A stretch of DNA of 64,000 bases, from positions 1-64,000 of the forward strand of contig QVRM01002216.1 in assembly GCA_003439945.1 (NCBI GenBank). The letters are read 5' to 3'. The stretch comes from Dermanyssus gallinae (taxonomy: Eukaryota; Arthropoda; Arachnida; Mesostigmata; Dermanyssidae). Below, one piece after another: positions 34,434 to 47,454 of this stretch. The notes under the pieces are model-generated. The model was given only the letters and a program-made list of their open reading frames with translations. It was not told where the DNA came from and searched no databases. Within the stretch, counting starts at the first letter, position 1, and each line of letters begins with the position of its first letter. The position numbers and the translations under genes were made by a program.

Positions 34434-36368
34434 CTGAAAGGACAAGAAAAAACAAAACTAATTGTTATTAAGTATGTTCGGTAATACAGTTGGACACTCA
34501 GAATTTGTATCGATAGTTCATGTACATTCATCAACATTATTATGTAACCCATATCAACCCAAACACGCATACCAACACATACGCACACACACATATATAT
34601 ATACTAATCAGCGCTGTCGAGAATCTCTTCCAGCAGTTTTTTTCTTGATTTTGCTAGTATCTGTCTGCAGTCAATCAGACGTGCGGCACCACCTGTTGGA
34701 CCAGCTCAGCATTCCCACTTCAGCGCACAATTTAGCAATTTGGGTCAATGCCGAAAGGGAGACGCCACGAGCAGACGCACCAGCAGTAGATGCTCATCAA
34801 ATGCATGGAGCCACCTTAATTCAGGTCATCTTGTTCTATCTTGCCACTACGAGTTCGTTTTCTGCTACAGCCGCCATTCTCCACCCTCTATCCACCAAAC
34901 AACAACAAGTGCAATGCTGTGTCACAGACGTCTCAACATGTTAAATCTAGTCAGAAATTCACAGAGAGAGAGAGAGAGAGATGGCGGCCATCCGCAACAC
35001 GCAGATGGCAATCAATCAATGGCACCGCTCTGGAACAGTCCGGACACCGTACTAGAGAGTTATGAGAGATGATATACTGATCACTATTCGAATGAATCGA
35101 AATTATACAGCACCCAGACAGACAGGCAGGCAGCCAACACTCAGCCACTCAGACCGTCCATTCGTCCCTCCGTCCGTCCGTTAGGAGGCCAATTAATGCC
35201 ACCAAGTAAAACAGTAAATCATTCCTTATATGGTGGAAGACAACGCCTGCCTCTCCGATAAGCAGCGAGCGGCCTGTTGGTTCGTCATCTTCGCCGCCGC
35301 CGCCGTCGTCGCTAAAAACGGCGGCCGCGGCGGTAAATAAGCCGCTAACGCCGTAGCCGCAACGGCCGCTAAGAGCGTCGGCGGCGGCGGTAAGGAAGCC
35401 GCTAACGACGCCGCCGCCGCCGCCGCCAGCAACAGTAATGCCGTCGCGTAGTCGTGACTGTCTAAGAGGGCGGTGTCGCCAACGGCAGCAGCGCAATCAT
35501 TGCTATCATCATCAACCAGCAATCATCGCCATTATCATCAGCCACGCATCTCACGACGCATAAGACTAAGACTGATTGGCTGCCGTGACGACGACGCTCA
35601 CGGTGAAAATAAGAGAATAAATAGAGTGACAAGGAAGTAGCGAAAAAAAAACAGGAGTGGAACGAGAGGCGGAAAAAGGCAGGCAGAGGAGAGTCTAAGA
35701 AGAGAAGCAGCGCTCTTCTCTATGTTGCTGAGAATACAATTATGACTACTACTGCGCTGCAGATACGAAGCGCTGAAGCGGCATCAACGTCGTTGCGGGG
35801 GTTGGGTGAGGAGGGGTTTATGATAGTATGTTGCGGTAACCACATCAGCTGTGGCCGCCGCCGCCGCCGCTGATGATGTTCCTACAACATGAACGCATCA
35901 CATCTGCTGCTGCTGCCGCCATGGACGACTATCTCGCCCATCTCCTGCCTACTCATCTTTCGACGAGACGCGGTATGACGCAACGCAATTGTTGCCACGT
36001 CTCAACATTTCGACACGCCGCAAAAGAAGCGTTTGCGTAAACACGACAATAATGGCTTCTACTAAATATATATATATATATATATAGAAACTAAATACAT
36101 CTATCATCTTCATAGTGTCGTTGTTACTGGATGTTGGTATAACACGAAAGCGCACATTAACGCATTGACAATAAAAACCGTAATCTGGCATCGCATAAGC
36201 AGTAACAAACGATGACGCCGACACCTGACGTCATTTGTGATTGCTTGCAGTGTATGTAGAAAGGCACTTAACGCCCCAATAACGGCAAACAGCACTAGTG
36301 ATTTCACTTCTTACGATTACGAACATGTGATGATGACCACGTGTCTCTGCCGTGTTGTCGCAATAAAC

Positions 36369-36464
36369 ATGGCAGACCTGAGTGATAAGATCATCATGGC
36401 AGATCTGAGAAATCAAATCATGGCAGATCTGAGTGATAAGATCACCATAGCAGACCTTAAGTAG
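36369..36464 (+). repeat. 24/27-bp in-frame minisatellite
   Basis: Four units beginning ATGGCAGAYCTGAG. Unit lengths are multiples of three and encode MADLSDKII / MADLRNQI / MADLSDKIT / IADLK in one frame. The surrounding frame is only 75 codons and is not recognised. Confidence 0.75.
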
Positions 36465-37074
36465 GTAACCTTGTCTTGATAAACTTTGTCTGCACGGCTA
36501 TCCACCGATACGACAACGACGGCAAGATATGAAAGTACGCCAGGGGAACAAAACAAGCCAATCGAAGAGCGCTCACCACAATCAGTTGTCGTCATCAACA
36601 ACGCCAAACAATCATCGCCGATCCGTCACCGTTAGCCGTCACTGCGTCGTCACCTTACATCGACATAGAACAACGTAGAACAACGGCGTAGCAGCACCAC
36701 CATTATCCATCACACCATCGACATCAGATTCGGCAATTTCTTCCCGGCAACGATGCATACGGACAGTTGGCTAGTTGATTCGTTGGTTGATTAGTCGGTC
36801 GGTCGCTCGGTCGATCAGCAACTCAGTGACCAGTTTACGGCCATTATCACATTTCGCATTATTATTATCATGACCTGATGACGACTGGCTGAGTGATTGA
36901 CTGAGCTGGCCAGCTGCGTAACGCGTAACTAGCTCAACACAGATGCGTAGAAGCAACGCTGCTGCCGACGCCGACAACAACAACAACACCGGAACTAAAA
37001 TGATCATCATCATCATCAACGGCGGCGGCAGCAGCAGCGCACGGAAAACAACGCACCAGCCACTACGGCGGCAG

Positions 37075-37192
37075 CGGCCGCTGCTGCTAGCGGGCTAGCG
37101 GCCGCCATGACGGCGTAACAGCCACACCGCCGTTTTAGCGGCCGCTGTGACGGCGAGGCAGCCGCACCGCCGTTTTAGCGGCCGCTAGAACA
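37075..37192. repeat. NotI-site-bearing GC-rich repeat
   Basis: Repeated CCGCCGTTTTAGCGGCCGCT units of about 43 bp (two full copies and parts) carry the 8-bp palindrome GCGGCCGC. Confidence 0.75.
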
Positions 37193-38290
37193 ATGGCCGA
37201 CGCGACGGATTCAACGGTCGCTGGCTGGCTGGCTCGATCGGTTGGTTGGTTGGTTGGTTGCCGATGGCTCGAATACGTTAGGCCTGGCATGTCCTACCTA
37301 GCCTGGCCGCGCTCACAATACACTGCTCCGGAATCAGACAGTGAATGGTATGAGCGACTGTCTGAGGTCTGTGTGGCAACTGCGATGCGTATATTTGGCC
37401 ATCACCACCGCCACTCGCTATCTCGCTTGAACTAAAAACGAAAATTGTCCTCATTCGCTCTCTGAGAGAAGCAACAACAGGAGAGCTATGCTATTAAAGG
37501 TACCAAAAAATCGGAGTGCGAGTCTTCTCGCTCGCTCGCCATATGCGACGACGTATTCCTCCGATGCACGCGTGTCCGTACAGCTTGTAAGCTTGCAGAG
37601 GGAAGGCCTTCGGTTTCGGTCGACGTCATCAGCGTTCCAGCTATTCAGAGAGATGATTGACTATAACTCACTGATCGCGTGATTCGGCAATAGAGGTCAC
37701 CGTGTTGAGAGAAGCAGGCTGAGGCTGACTCACCACCACCAACCACTCTGACTGATGCCTGATACCATATCAGGCGAGCAACATGGGCGTCAACCTCGAT
37801 CACAGTCTATATAGACCATTTAATGTGATATACTTGTAGGTCAAGAAGAAGCTGATCACAGAATGGCCAAAACGGCCAGCATACATGTTCACCAACTATG
37901 CCAACATACAAACGATAATAGAGGAAGGTCACGTATGTACGCATGTACAGATACGGGGAATGTGTACATACATGTTTAGACCAGCACAACCTACAGGATT
38001 AGTTGTGGTCTAAGTTGTTGAAGTTGCGAAAACTTTGCCTTGCAAACCCAAACACACTACCTGAGAGTAATACCTACTCGGTAACTGTATAACCTATAGT
38101 GAAGCACTCATTTCATGTAGTGTTAACAGTGGTAATATGTTTTATGGTCGAATAAACGACGCTCACAGCGTCCACATATACGTTACACAATACACTAGTC
38201 TGTATTTTTTTCGGTATAGGTCGTATAGTTGCCAACCAGTGATCTAACATACCAATAATGAAACAAATCAAACAGGAACATTCTTTCGCC

Positions 38291-38376
38291 ATCAAGCAGC
38301 CATTTAACTTGATTGGCAATCAAGCAGCCATTTAACTTGGTTGGCAATCAAACAGCCCATTTAACTTGGCTGGCAA
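38291..38376. repeat. Three-copy 28-bp minisatellite
   Basis: Units start at 38,291, 38,319 and 38,347: ATCAAGCAGCCATTTAACTT then GRTTGGCA, with one or two changes in the third. Confidence 0.9.
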
Positions 38377-39339
38377 TGTCAACAAATTCAGGCAAATCTG
38401 GCCAACTACAAACAGGCGTGCCGTTTTTTTTTGTGTGTTTTGAACGAGGCGGCGCTAACATCGACATACATACGGATATCAGCAATACACACAGACGCAC
38501 ATCGATAGAAAGTTAGACAACATACAAACATACATTCATTAGAACTAGCCAGGACAGGCCGATCAGCTACTGAGCGCCGAACAAACACGTAAATTGGTGC
38601 CGTTGTCTTCGTCGTTGCCGCCACCACCGTTAGCATGGCAGCAGCAACAACATCAGTAGTAGTAGTAGTAGTAGTAGTAGTACTATAATAAACACAACTT
38701 ACCTCCGTTGGGTATCAACTAAGAGGAACCGAGGTAGGGTGTGGGAAACGCCACGATGGTGTGGCGGTGGCGTCCGTCGCTTCGATCCCGAGCGATCTTC
38801 ACCCCGGCAGGGCTCGAGTTAATCTGTGCGGACGACCAGCGACGCTGGCCCGATCTCACCACTCTGCTCGGCTATCACCGGTCTAACGTCTGTCTGTCCG
38901 TTTGTCTGGCTTACCGTTTCCCTCACAGCCAGTCGCCAATTGCAGTAGTAGTAGCAGCAGCAGCAGCAGCAGCAGCGGCGGCCGTTAGGCAGTCCACAGT
39001 CGTCGCAACGGCCGGAGAAAAATAGACAGGCGAAGGCGAATCAGAGCGAATTGAGAGAAAGGGAGTGCCCAATCGGCTCATGCCAGCACCATACCGCCAC
39101 CGCCACCACCGCCGCCTCCAGCAAACAGCAGGCACAATAGCCGACAAGCTCTGCTGATGCTGTTGTTGTTGCTGTTGCTGTTTTTGTTGTCGTTGTTGTT
39201 GTTGTTGTTGTTGCTGCTGCTGGTTCTACGATTCCTGCAATGATGATGGTGTAGCTGCGGCGGCGGCATCGGCATCGGCGTCGTCGTCGTCGTTCAGCAA
39301 CAGGGACGACGACGAAGACGATGACGGCAATGGTGCTGA

Positions 39340-39415
39340 ACAGCAGCAACAGCAACAACAACAACAACAACAGCAACAACAACAACAACAACAACAACAA
39401 CAAAAACAACAACAA
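39340..39415. repeat. (CAA)n microsatellite
   Basis: About 25 CAA/CAG triplets. One of many such arrays. Confidence 0.95.
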
Positions 39416-39872
39416 CCAGGATTTGTATTACAGGACGCTGAGCGTGATGATGATGATGATGATGGTGGCGATCAACGTGCCATCGTCGGCGGGCGAGAAG
39501 GGAGAAAGAAGGCAGGCGTCTTTTTCGTCTCATCGGGCTGCTGCTGTTGTTGTTGGTGCTATTGGTGTTGTTGTTGTTGTTGTTGTTGCTGCTGACATGA
39601 GGCGCCTCTTCAGGCCTCAAGCTTTTCCCTTCCCCCACCGCCTCTTGTTCCCCGCCATGTTCCTTCCTTGGACACCACACGGCCTGTACCAACATATCGT
39701 CTCCCCCCTACCCCACCCCCTTCACTACTGCTGCCGCCGCCGCTTTTCTGTACTGGCGGCTAAGGGCGTCGAATTTACTACGATTATTATTACTACTACA
39801 ACACGTTACTGGTGGTGTCTTCTCCCGCCCGCAACTCCACGACAACAACGATGTCCGCGGCCGCAACAACAA

Positions 39873-39903
<31 letters not shown>

Positions 39904-40169
39904 AACAATGAGAACAGCCATAACCAACGCCATCATCGCCAGCAGCAGGAGTGGGAGTGCATCATCATAGACACGCACTCAGTCAGACCAGCAAGTGCAC
40001 ACGTGCGTGCATAGACACGCATATATAGGCTGGTATATGTTCTCATGGAGACAACAAAATAAGGGAATAATACATTCGGAATACACATACCTACTCCCAC
40101 TCCATGTATATATATATTTATAATTTTTTATGAGTGCGTTTTATTAATAACATGTATGATGACTACGAC

Positions 40170-40215
40170 TTCATTTTTTTTCCGTAAGGCTAATAATGCC
40201 CGTGTACGGTATTGC
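40170..40215 (-). mobile_element. SINE 3' fragment related to 50,358-50,380
   Basis: The reverse complement CCGTACACGGGCATTATTAG then CCTTACGGAAAAA matches the SINE body at 50,358-50,390 with a 3-bp insertion. A (TA)n array follows at 40,231-40,256. Confidence 0.6.
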
Positions 40216-40230
40216 ACCTACTCCCACTTC

Positions 40231-40256
40231 ATATATATATATATATATATATATAT
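40231..40256. repeat. (TA)n microsatellite
   Basis: About 13 TA units next to the SINE fragment. Confidence 0.95.
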
Positions 40257-40474
40257 CTAGAAAATATTGTGATGATTTATTAATCATTTACAATACGTTT
40301 GCACACTCGGCAGTGCTCGCCTCTATATATATAAATATATACATACACTTGTATGGTATAGCTTTGAAGTTCGTCTAAACGTGTTTCAATATGTGTCCTT
40401 GTTAAATTACGAAACCGATGAACCGATACACGATGGAAAGAGCACAAAGGGAGACGAAGAGAACGCGTGACATA

Positions 40475-40478
<4 letters not shown>

Positions 40479-40505
<27 letters not shown>
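40479..40505. repeat. (TA)n microsatellite
   Basis: About 13 TA units; no gene nearby. Confidence 0.95.
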
Positions 40506-42069
40506 CAAAGAGATGTATGGAGGTGATATTATTGCGTGTAACTATTTTTACACGTGCGCATACATACATACATACATGCATACATTTATCGAGTCTCAGA
40601 CACGCCGACGGCCAAAGTCTGCTGTTGCTGAGGGTGAGGAGCATGGTGGTGGTGATGGTGGTGATGGCGATATTGGCGTTGTTGTTGTTGTTGTTGTTGT
40701 TGTTAAGGGAGTATTGAATGTGTGTGAGTGTATATCTGTCTATAGCAGCAGCCCACAGTCCTGGCTGAATATCTATCTATGTAAGTGAGTGACTGGCTGA
40801 AGAAAAGAAGAAGAAGAAGGGGAAGGAGACGCAGAAGGAGAAGGAGAGAAAAAGGACAAGAAAAGGAATAAGAGGAATTATCATCCTCATAGTCATAATG
40901 ACGAGTCGTGAGCGTGACGGAAAACGCCATGACGCGCCTTTCCACTTAGTCGCTGCAGCAGCCAGAGCTGTAGCGGTCGTGGCGCGTCCATCCGACCACC
41001 GTTCGTCCGACTGTGAGGTCGACTACCGTGGGCGGCAGCGCCAAGCTGAGTGTTTCTTTTTTTCTTTTGACGTTGGTTGGTCGATCGGTCGGTCAGCTCA
41101 AGAACGAACGCTCAAGAAGGCATCCAGCAGAGGGGGCAAGCAGGCATACAGCCAAGCAGGCAACTAGCTCTAGCCACAACAACAGCAACAGGCAGAGGAG
41201 ACCTCGTCAGCCGCTGCAGTGCCGCAAACGCCAATGAGAAAGCGAAAACAAGAGGCACGAAACGCAAAGCAAGGCGCAAAAAATAGACGAGATAATAACA
41301 ATACGAAGAAGAAGATATGGTGGTGGTGCTGGTTCTGCTGCTGGTGGTGGTAGAGATATTGAACGCTAAGAGTCGGCTAGAGAAACAGAGATAAATGTAC
41401 GGGGAGAGAGAGAGAGAGAGAGAGGCGCAGAGAGCGTCAGCCAGCGAGCTGAAACAATTGTAAGGACAAACACCTGTGTGGCGAATAGCCGGCGAATTGA
41501 CATGAATCGAAATAGATCGTCGAGCGCTAGAGAAAGGAGACAAGAAGAAGAGGAGAACAAGGCCGCGTCAACAAAACGAAATAGGGGGATGATCGGTCCG
41601 ACCGACCGACCGACTACAGCATACAGAGGAGATTTTGGCGGACGGGCGGAGGGAGGAAAAGAGGGAGATATCTAGCTAGATGCATAGATAGATAGATAGA
41701 TAAACAACGCGCAAAACAAAAATCGTCATGACTTGGTTGGTGGTGAGTGGTGGCGAAAAGCCAGGGCAAGAGCTGATAAGGCAGGCCGCAAACGGATCAA
41801 CAATTCCTAGACACTCGGTAGAAGAGCCGATGGACGGGGGGAGGCGGGGCACGTTGTGCGTTGCGAAGACGACGATAAGCAAATCCGCCACGCATTCGCT
41901 GGTAATGGTGCTGCTGCTGTTGTTGTTGTTGGTTGCTGGTTGCCCACCAAAGACGGACAGACGAGAGAGAGAGAGATAGCTACAGTCGGCGTTAGTTAAC
42001 CCGACCGATGATGATGTGCTGCCAACGCAAACATCAGATTCACATTCTACATCGTGACGACGAGAACAA

Positions 42070-42076
42070 CATCAGC

Positions 42077-42167
<91 letters not shown>

Positions 42168-42192
42168 GCAGCAGCAGCAGCAACAACAACGA
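42070..42192. repeat. Long (CAA)n microsatellite
   Basis: About 40 CAA units with a short CAG interruption near 42,167-42,181. The longest trinucleotide array in the window. Confidence 0.97.
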
Positions 42193-43261
42193 TGATGACA
42201 ACTGCAAGTAATTGCAAGAACAACAACGACGACAACTGCAGTAACTGCAATAACAACAACGACGACGACGACGACAACTGCAAGAACAACAACTTCAACA
42301 ACATGAACATCAATGTCGAGAACTACTAAGGCTCGACCAGGACTCTTGTCGTGACTCGTGACGTCACGCTGCCGCCGCCACCAACAACAGCCGAACAAGC
42401 AAGGAAGGGACTCAGGATAATGATGACGACGATGATGATCATAGTAAGGATGACGGCAACAACAACAACAATACAACAACAACAACAGCAATAACGCGAA
42501 AACAACACCAGGCAGCTTGCTGGCTTACTCCCTCCCTCCCTCCCTGTCTGCCAGCTTGGCCACCTGGCTGGTTGGCTGGCATCATCGGGAGAGCAGAACC
42601 CGCAAGGGTCAACGGTGGCCGACATCACTTGTGAGTGTTGTTGTTGTTGTTGTCCGTTTGCCCGGCAGCAGCACTAGCATGGCAGCAACAACAACAACAG
42701 CAACAAAAACATCAGCGACAACAACAACAACAACAACATCAGCAACAACAACAACAACAAGAACATCAGCGACAACAACAACATCAGCGACAACAACAAC
42801 ATCAGCAACAACAACAACATCGGCAACGAGAACGGCCATAGGGAGCATTAGTGGCCGTCCACCGCCGTCACCGCATCGTTTGGAAAGCGGCTGGTTTGCA
42901 TGTGATTGTTGCTGCTGCTGCAGGTCTTGCTGCAAACGCCGTTATTCGCTGTCCGATGATGATGATGATGACGACGTCTGTTGCTGCTGCTGCTGGTGAA
43001 TTCAGATGATGATTATGATGGGAATGATGATGATGATGATGATGATGTTGGCGGTGGGAACGACAACGACGACGACGATGATGTTGATGGTGATGATGAT
43101 GAAGATATGGCTCATAGTTTAGCTTATACGTCGGCCGACGACGAGGAAGAGAAGACGCAGTTGTTGTTGTTGTTGTTGTTGTTGTTGTCGTTGTTGTTGC
43201 TGTTGTTGATGTTGTTGTTGTTGTCGTCGTCGCCGGCGTTGTTGTTGCTGATGATGATGTT

Positions 43262-43415
43262 GTTGGTGGTTCTTGTTGATGGCATTATTGTTGTTGTTGT
43301 TGGTTCTTGTTGATGGCATTATTGTTGTTGTTGTTGGTTCTTGTTGATGACATTATTGTTGTTGTTGTTGTTGGTTCTTGTTGATGACATTATTGTTGTT
43401 GGTTCCTGTTGATGA
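43262..43415. repeat. Four-copy minisatellite in (GTT)n DNA
   Basis: GGTTCTTGTTGATGGCATTA followed by (TTG)n is repeated four times with a period of about 36-42 bp. Units 3-4 have GACATTA instead of GGCATTA. Confidence 0.85.
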
Positions 43416-44810
43416 TGATGATGTTGTTGCAACCTTACTTGAAACTACTGCGACGGCGGACAAAGAGTGAATAGTAAGTTGTAGTCAATCAGTCAGTTGG
43501 GACAGGAAAGGGGGTTATTGGATAAAGGTCTGACTGAAAATGTGAGCTGCGTGCGACCAATCCGTACTAACTAACCTAGAGTCGTCTATTTCCATGTCTT
43601 GTCGACTGTTGTTGTTGTAGTTCTCTATGGCAGTTTTCTTCTTTTTCGTCGAGATAGTAGCGGTCGGACGATGTTAGGTGCGGCGGCCGTCACGCTGCAG
43701 TGCCGCTGCAACTGTGATGTTAATGTTAGTTGACTAGTTCATAATAATAAGAAAAAAATGTATCGTCATCTTCTTTATTATTATAATAGCATTATGGCCC
43801 TAAAAGCATCGTTGTTGTGTTTTATTACGATGTACTTTCTGTTTTGTTTTTTTTTTGGATGGGAAGTTTAGTAGAGCTTATAGCCTCAAGCCCGGAATTG
43901 CGCGGCATTGCCTCTAAATATGAGCCCTACAGTATGCATTTACTATTGTTATTGGCTACTGCTGATGCCCTTCATATTGTTGTTTTTGCTGTCGTTGTTG
44001 TTCCTGCAGTTGTTGTAACTGTTGCTGCTGGTGCTGCTGCTGTTGTTGTCGACGTGTTGTTGTCGTTATTGTTGTTGTTGCTCCTCTCATAGTGGCTGGT
44101 GTTACGAACGTAATTGTTTTGTCCTTTGCTCATGACGTCTTTACTAGCAGAGATATTTTTCGGTAGCGCTCGCTCGCTCTCTCGACGCTGCCGCGAACAA
44201 CTCAAAACGTTCATCAATGAATGACGAATCTGCGTTAGAGCTGGCGACGCACAGGCACCGCTGAGCGAGTCGAACCACCGTCATGGTGGCGTATATTTGT
44301 CGTCTCTCGAGCGACGCCAGAAAGGGTGAGAACCTAAAAATAGTACTCAACAGTTGTTGTTGTCTCTTTATCTGTCTGTAGGTGCTTGAGTGTATATCGT
44401 TTAATGCAGGACGCCATCGTTCGTTTGGTAACGGGCTAAGCAAAAACCAGACAGCAAAAGAGTCGAAAAGAAGGCTTGCTCCTTCTATCTATGTGCGCAC
44501 GTCGTATACTAAGAATACTACGAATCGAATTAAAGAAACAAACAATTTAACGAGTTTTTTTCTTTTCTATTATAGACATTCCTCCGTCCCCGACGCGCCA
44601 CTGGAATCACCATGAGGCATATCTTCTACTATGCACCGAGGGCCAGATGTGTGCGCGTGCGTATTAAGTTGTCTGGGGTTTTCCCAACAGTTGATTGATT
44701 TTGTGACAGCAGCGTGGCCGCTGGCTCTGACAGCGGTACGGTAGGGTTTCTCATTCTCTATTCCCAAAGAGAATTATCGCTCAAGGAAAATTCGATTCGA
44801 ACAACAGAGA

Positions 44811-44864
44811 GTATCGAACCGACGGCCTCTCATAGATAACGAGCATGACGAACCGACTAGCCCC
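44811..44864 (-). mobile_element. tRNA-like SINE head
   Basis: The minus strand reads GGGGCTAGTCGGTTCG (A-box-like) and GTCGGTTCGATACTC (B-box-like), 54 bp end to end. The acceptor stem does not pair, so this is a SINE or tRNA relic, not a working tRNA. Confidence 0.5.
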
Positions 44865-44939
44865 CTCCCCAGACCTCGCACAGCTGTATGCGCCTGGGCG
44901 CCTAAACTTGGTCGGAATGTTTTTCTTGGGCTTTTTTTT

Positions 44940-45045
44940 CATTTAGCCGACATTCGAATCGGTTCGAGAATCAAACCCATGCAGCACCTATGTGTTTCCT
45001 CCAGTTGCGACGCGCACGTGAATGCAGCACGCAGACACGTCACCA
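44940..45045 (-). mobile_element. tRNA-derived SINE copy (same family as 26.34 kb)
   Basis: The minus strand shares GAGCCCGGTGGYGTG, then CGCAACTGGAGGAAACACAT and AGGTGC with 26,355-26,430. It then diverges (TGGGTTTGATTCTCGAACCG). Confidence 0.6.
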
Positions 45046-47420
45046 CCGGGCTCGACTCGAAGCATCTGCGTATCTGTGTCGCCCTCGACGGAGCGAATTG
45101 AACAAATGCGATGTTTTCATACTTTTCTAACGGTATCGAGTTTGCTAGTCGCTCTCTTTCTACCTCTTTTCACCGTTCCCACCGTTCTATGTCACGATGG
45201 TGGTGGTGGTGGTGGTGGCGACTTAGCCATATTGGTACCGCTTGATGACAAGAACACAACAACAACAACAACAACAACAGCAATGCGGTCAGATTGAACA
45301 AAAACGAAGCGAACATCTTATCTATAATAGAAGCCGATCATCACCGAATTGGACGACGGAATAAATGCGTCGCCCCATGCATGCACCGCGTCCCTCGCCA
45401 ATCTCCCACTCGTCGTCAGCTGTCGATACACAGCCAACTGAGTAGTAGTGACTGACTAACTGAATATTTACCTAAATAGCGTAGTGTAGAATAGATACAT
45501 GTTGTCAATCAACGAACCAAGCGAATCATGCCACAGTTGTTGTAGTCGTGCGGGATTATTTTTGCTTCTCGGACGTATCTAGTATAAATATTATTATTGA
45601 AGAAAACAAGACATTTAGCAAATACGCGTGAATATCGTCGACGAATAAATCGCCATCATGTGCCAACAATACAATATACTATTTGTGCATGATGGTGGCA
45701 ACAATTATTCAAGATTCAAAACGTGGTTTATTATAGGAACTGCATTAATTATTCATATCATCGTCGTCGTCGTCGTCGTCGTTTACCGTTTCTCTCTGTT
45801 AAGTGTATACACCCAGATCCACTATTTGTCGCGTGTTTTGTATCGCGCTGTTTACCGCTCTACTTATAGACATACGTTCATTCCATCATTCATTTCACTC
45901 AGCTGAACATAAACGATTTGCTCATTTATTCTTACTATTCGTACTAATCGACGTTCGAATCGTATTCCTTAGTAAGTTTGTCAACACACGCATCGTGTGT
46001 TCGTGTGCGTGCGTGTATGTATAAATGAGGATATGTGTATCCGATTTCACATGCATGCATCTCGTTTCATCCGTACATCGCCTATGCGTTCAGCTTCATG
46101 TTTTCCCTCATCAGGTGGAACCAGAACTCACTTTGTTCCTCTGGCGCCGGCCGGCAAGAACACACGAGGCACGTCTATTGCGCTCTCTCTTTCAGAGTCA
46201 TTCTCGATCTAAAGAAGACCCCAAGAATTCGAAATGAGAATGACCAAGCAGCCCTTTTTGTCGGCGGCGGTATATCGTAGTACATGAGACATCTCATGAG
46301 AGGATATGTTCCGTCATGTTATACATATATATATATATATATACGCGTCGGTAGGTACATGGCACATATTTGTCCAGAAGGCGTCTTTTTTACAGGGGCC
46401 AGGACCAAATTTCATAACGCACACCCTTTGGTCTGGGTAGTGTGAGACTCACAAACCCAGTAAATGCCTGGTGATACCTTAACCTACGTAACCGGGATAT
46501 TTGTGGTATTACTTCAGTGAATTCAGTACTTCAGTACAGAAGGCGTCTAGGTGCGTTCTATTGCGCTATGTTCTACCTAGAGCAATAAGACGCCTTCAGC
46601 CGGAAGCTGAGAGTGAAGCGAAGGAAAGCGTCGCCAGTCCCTATGATTATGTGGCCATAGCGAACAGCTGCAGAAGCAGCAGCTGCCGCGGTCATCGTTT
46701 CAGACGACTTCATGTGAGAGGAGCAGAAGGAGGAGAGAAGCTGTCGTGAGGTGAAACGAGGTGAAGTGAGGAGGTTAGGAGCACAAGACAGGACAGAACA
46801 GAGCATGGCTGGACAGCGGACTGGTACCGTTACAACACAGCGACATTAGTGTTGGCGGCTATGCGGCCAATCACAACGCAAGCGCTTAGCAACTACGAAT
46901 AGCGAGGTCGTTTGTCAGCGTCGAATATTCTGATTGTTTTGCGATGTGACTTCGATGCGATTCCTGATATTCTTACGGAAAACAAAACGAACTGTCTTGT
47001 GATACGTAGTATCTCAGTACAGTCGTAAGACCGTAGTAGTTAGATGTACGATTATGCATGTAACGACACCACAATTGTCGATGATGATATTGTATTTCCT
47101 AGCCGATCGGATCACCACCGCACGTCGTCCCGGCAATACGTGCACGTCGATCGGCGACGCCGCAAAAGTACGGTCGTATGCATGCACACTGTAAACGTGC
47201 AACGGAAGCGTTTGCCGTTTTTTTTAATATTTTGAAAGAGAACTACTCGGGTCAGGCGTGAAGCCGCATCTAATAGGGCTCAAACACAGATAGCATCGTA
47301 GCACATGGTATAGCATATTCTGTTGAAATGCCGATGGTGGTAACGGTGTGGTAACGTGAGGCTGATGAATTAATAGAGTGACGTAAGGTAAGATACAGTA
47401 TTTAATCTACTGCACGTAGC

Positions 47421-47454
<34 letters not shown>

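Larger units (their letters stand above)
34434..40160. other. Upstream region of the BTB gene, non-coding as far as visible
   Basis: It probably holds the first exon(s) and promoter of the BTB gene, but none can be placed. Contents: (GA)n at 34,962-34,981, GC-rich CCG repeats at 35,290-35,430, (TA)n at 36,065-36,086, minisatellites, (GTT)n/(CAA)n at 39,155-39,230, 39,340-39,415, 39,545-39,590 and 39,862-39,908. Open frames are repeat-driven. Confidence 0.6.
40506..44800. other. Non-coding triplet-repeat-rich stretch
   Basis: (GTT)n at 40,676-40,704, a GAAG-rich run at 40,800-40,870, (GA)n at 41,404-41,425, (GATA)n at 41,682-41,701, a very long (CAA)n at 42,070-42,190, (CAA/CAG)n at 42,690-42,830 and (GTT)n at 43,160-43,430. 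Long open frames here are poly-N/T/Q/V/C artefacts. No gene was recognised. Confidence 0.65.

Noticed and set aside
36369..36464. CRISPR-like short repeats
   Set aside because: Units are contiguous with no unique spacers, and the genome is eukaryotic.
41128..41145. CTCF-like CCAGCAGAGGGGGCAAG
   Set aside because: It needs a one-base insertion to fit the consensus.
42008..42491. Poly-Asn, poly-Thr, poly-Val and poly-Cys frames
   Set aside because: All come from one (CAA)n array read in different frames.
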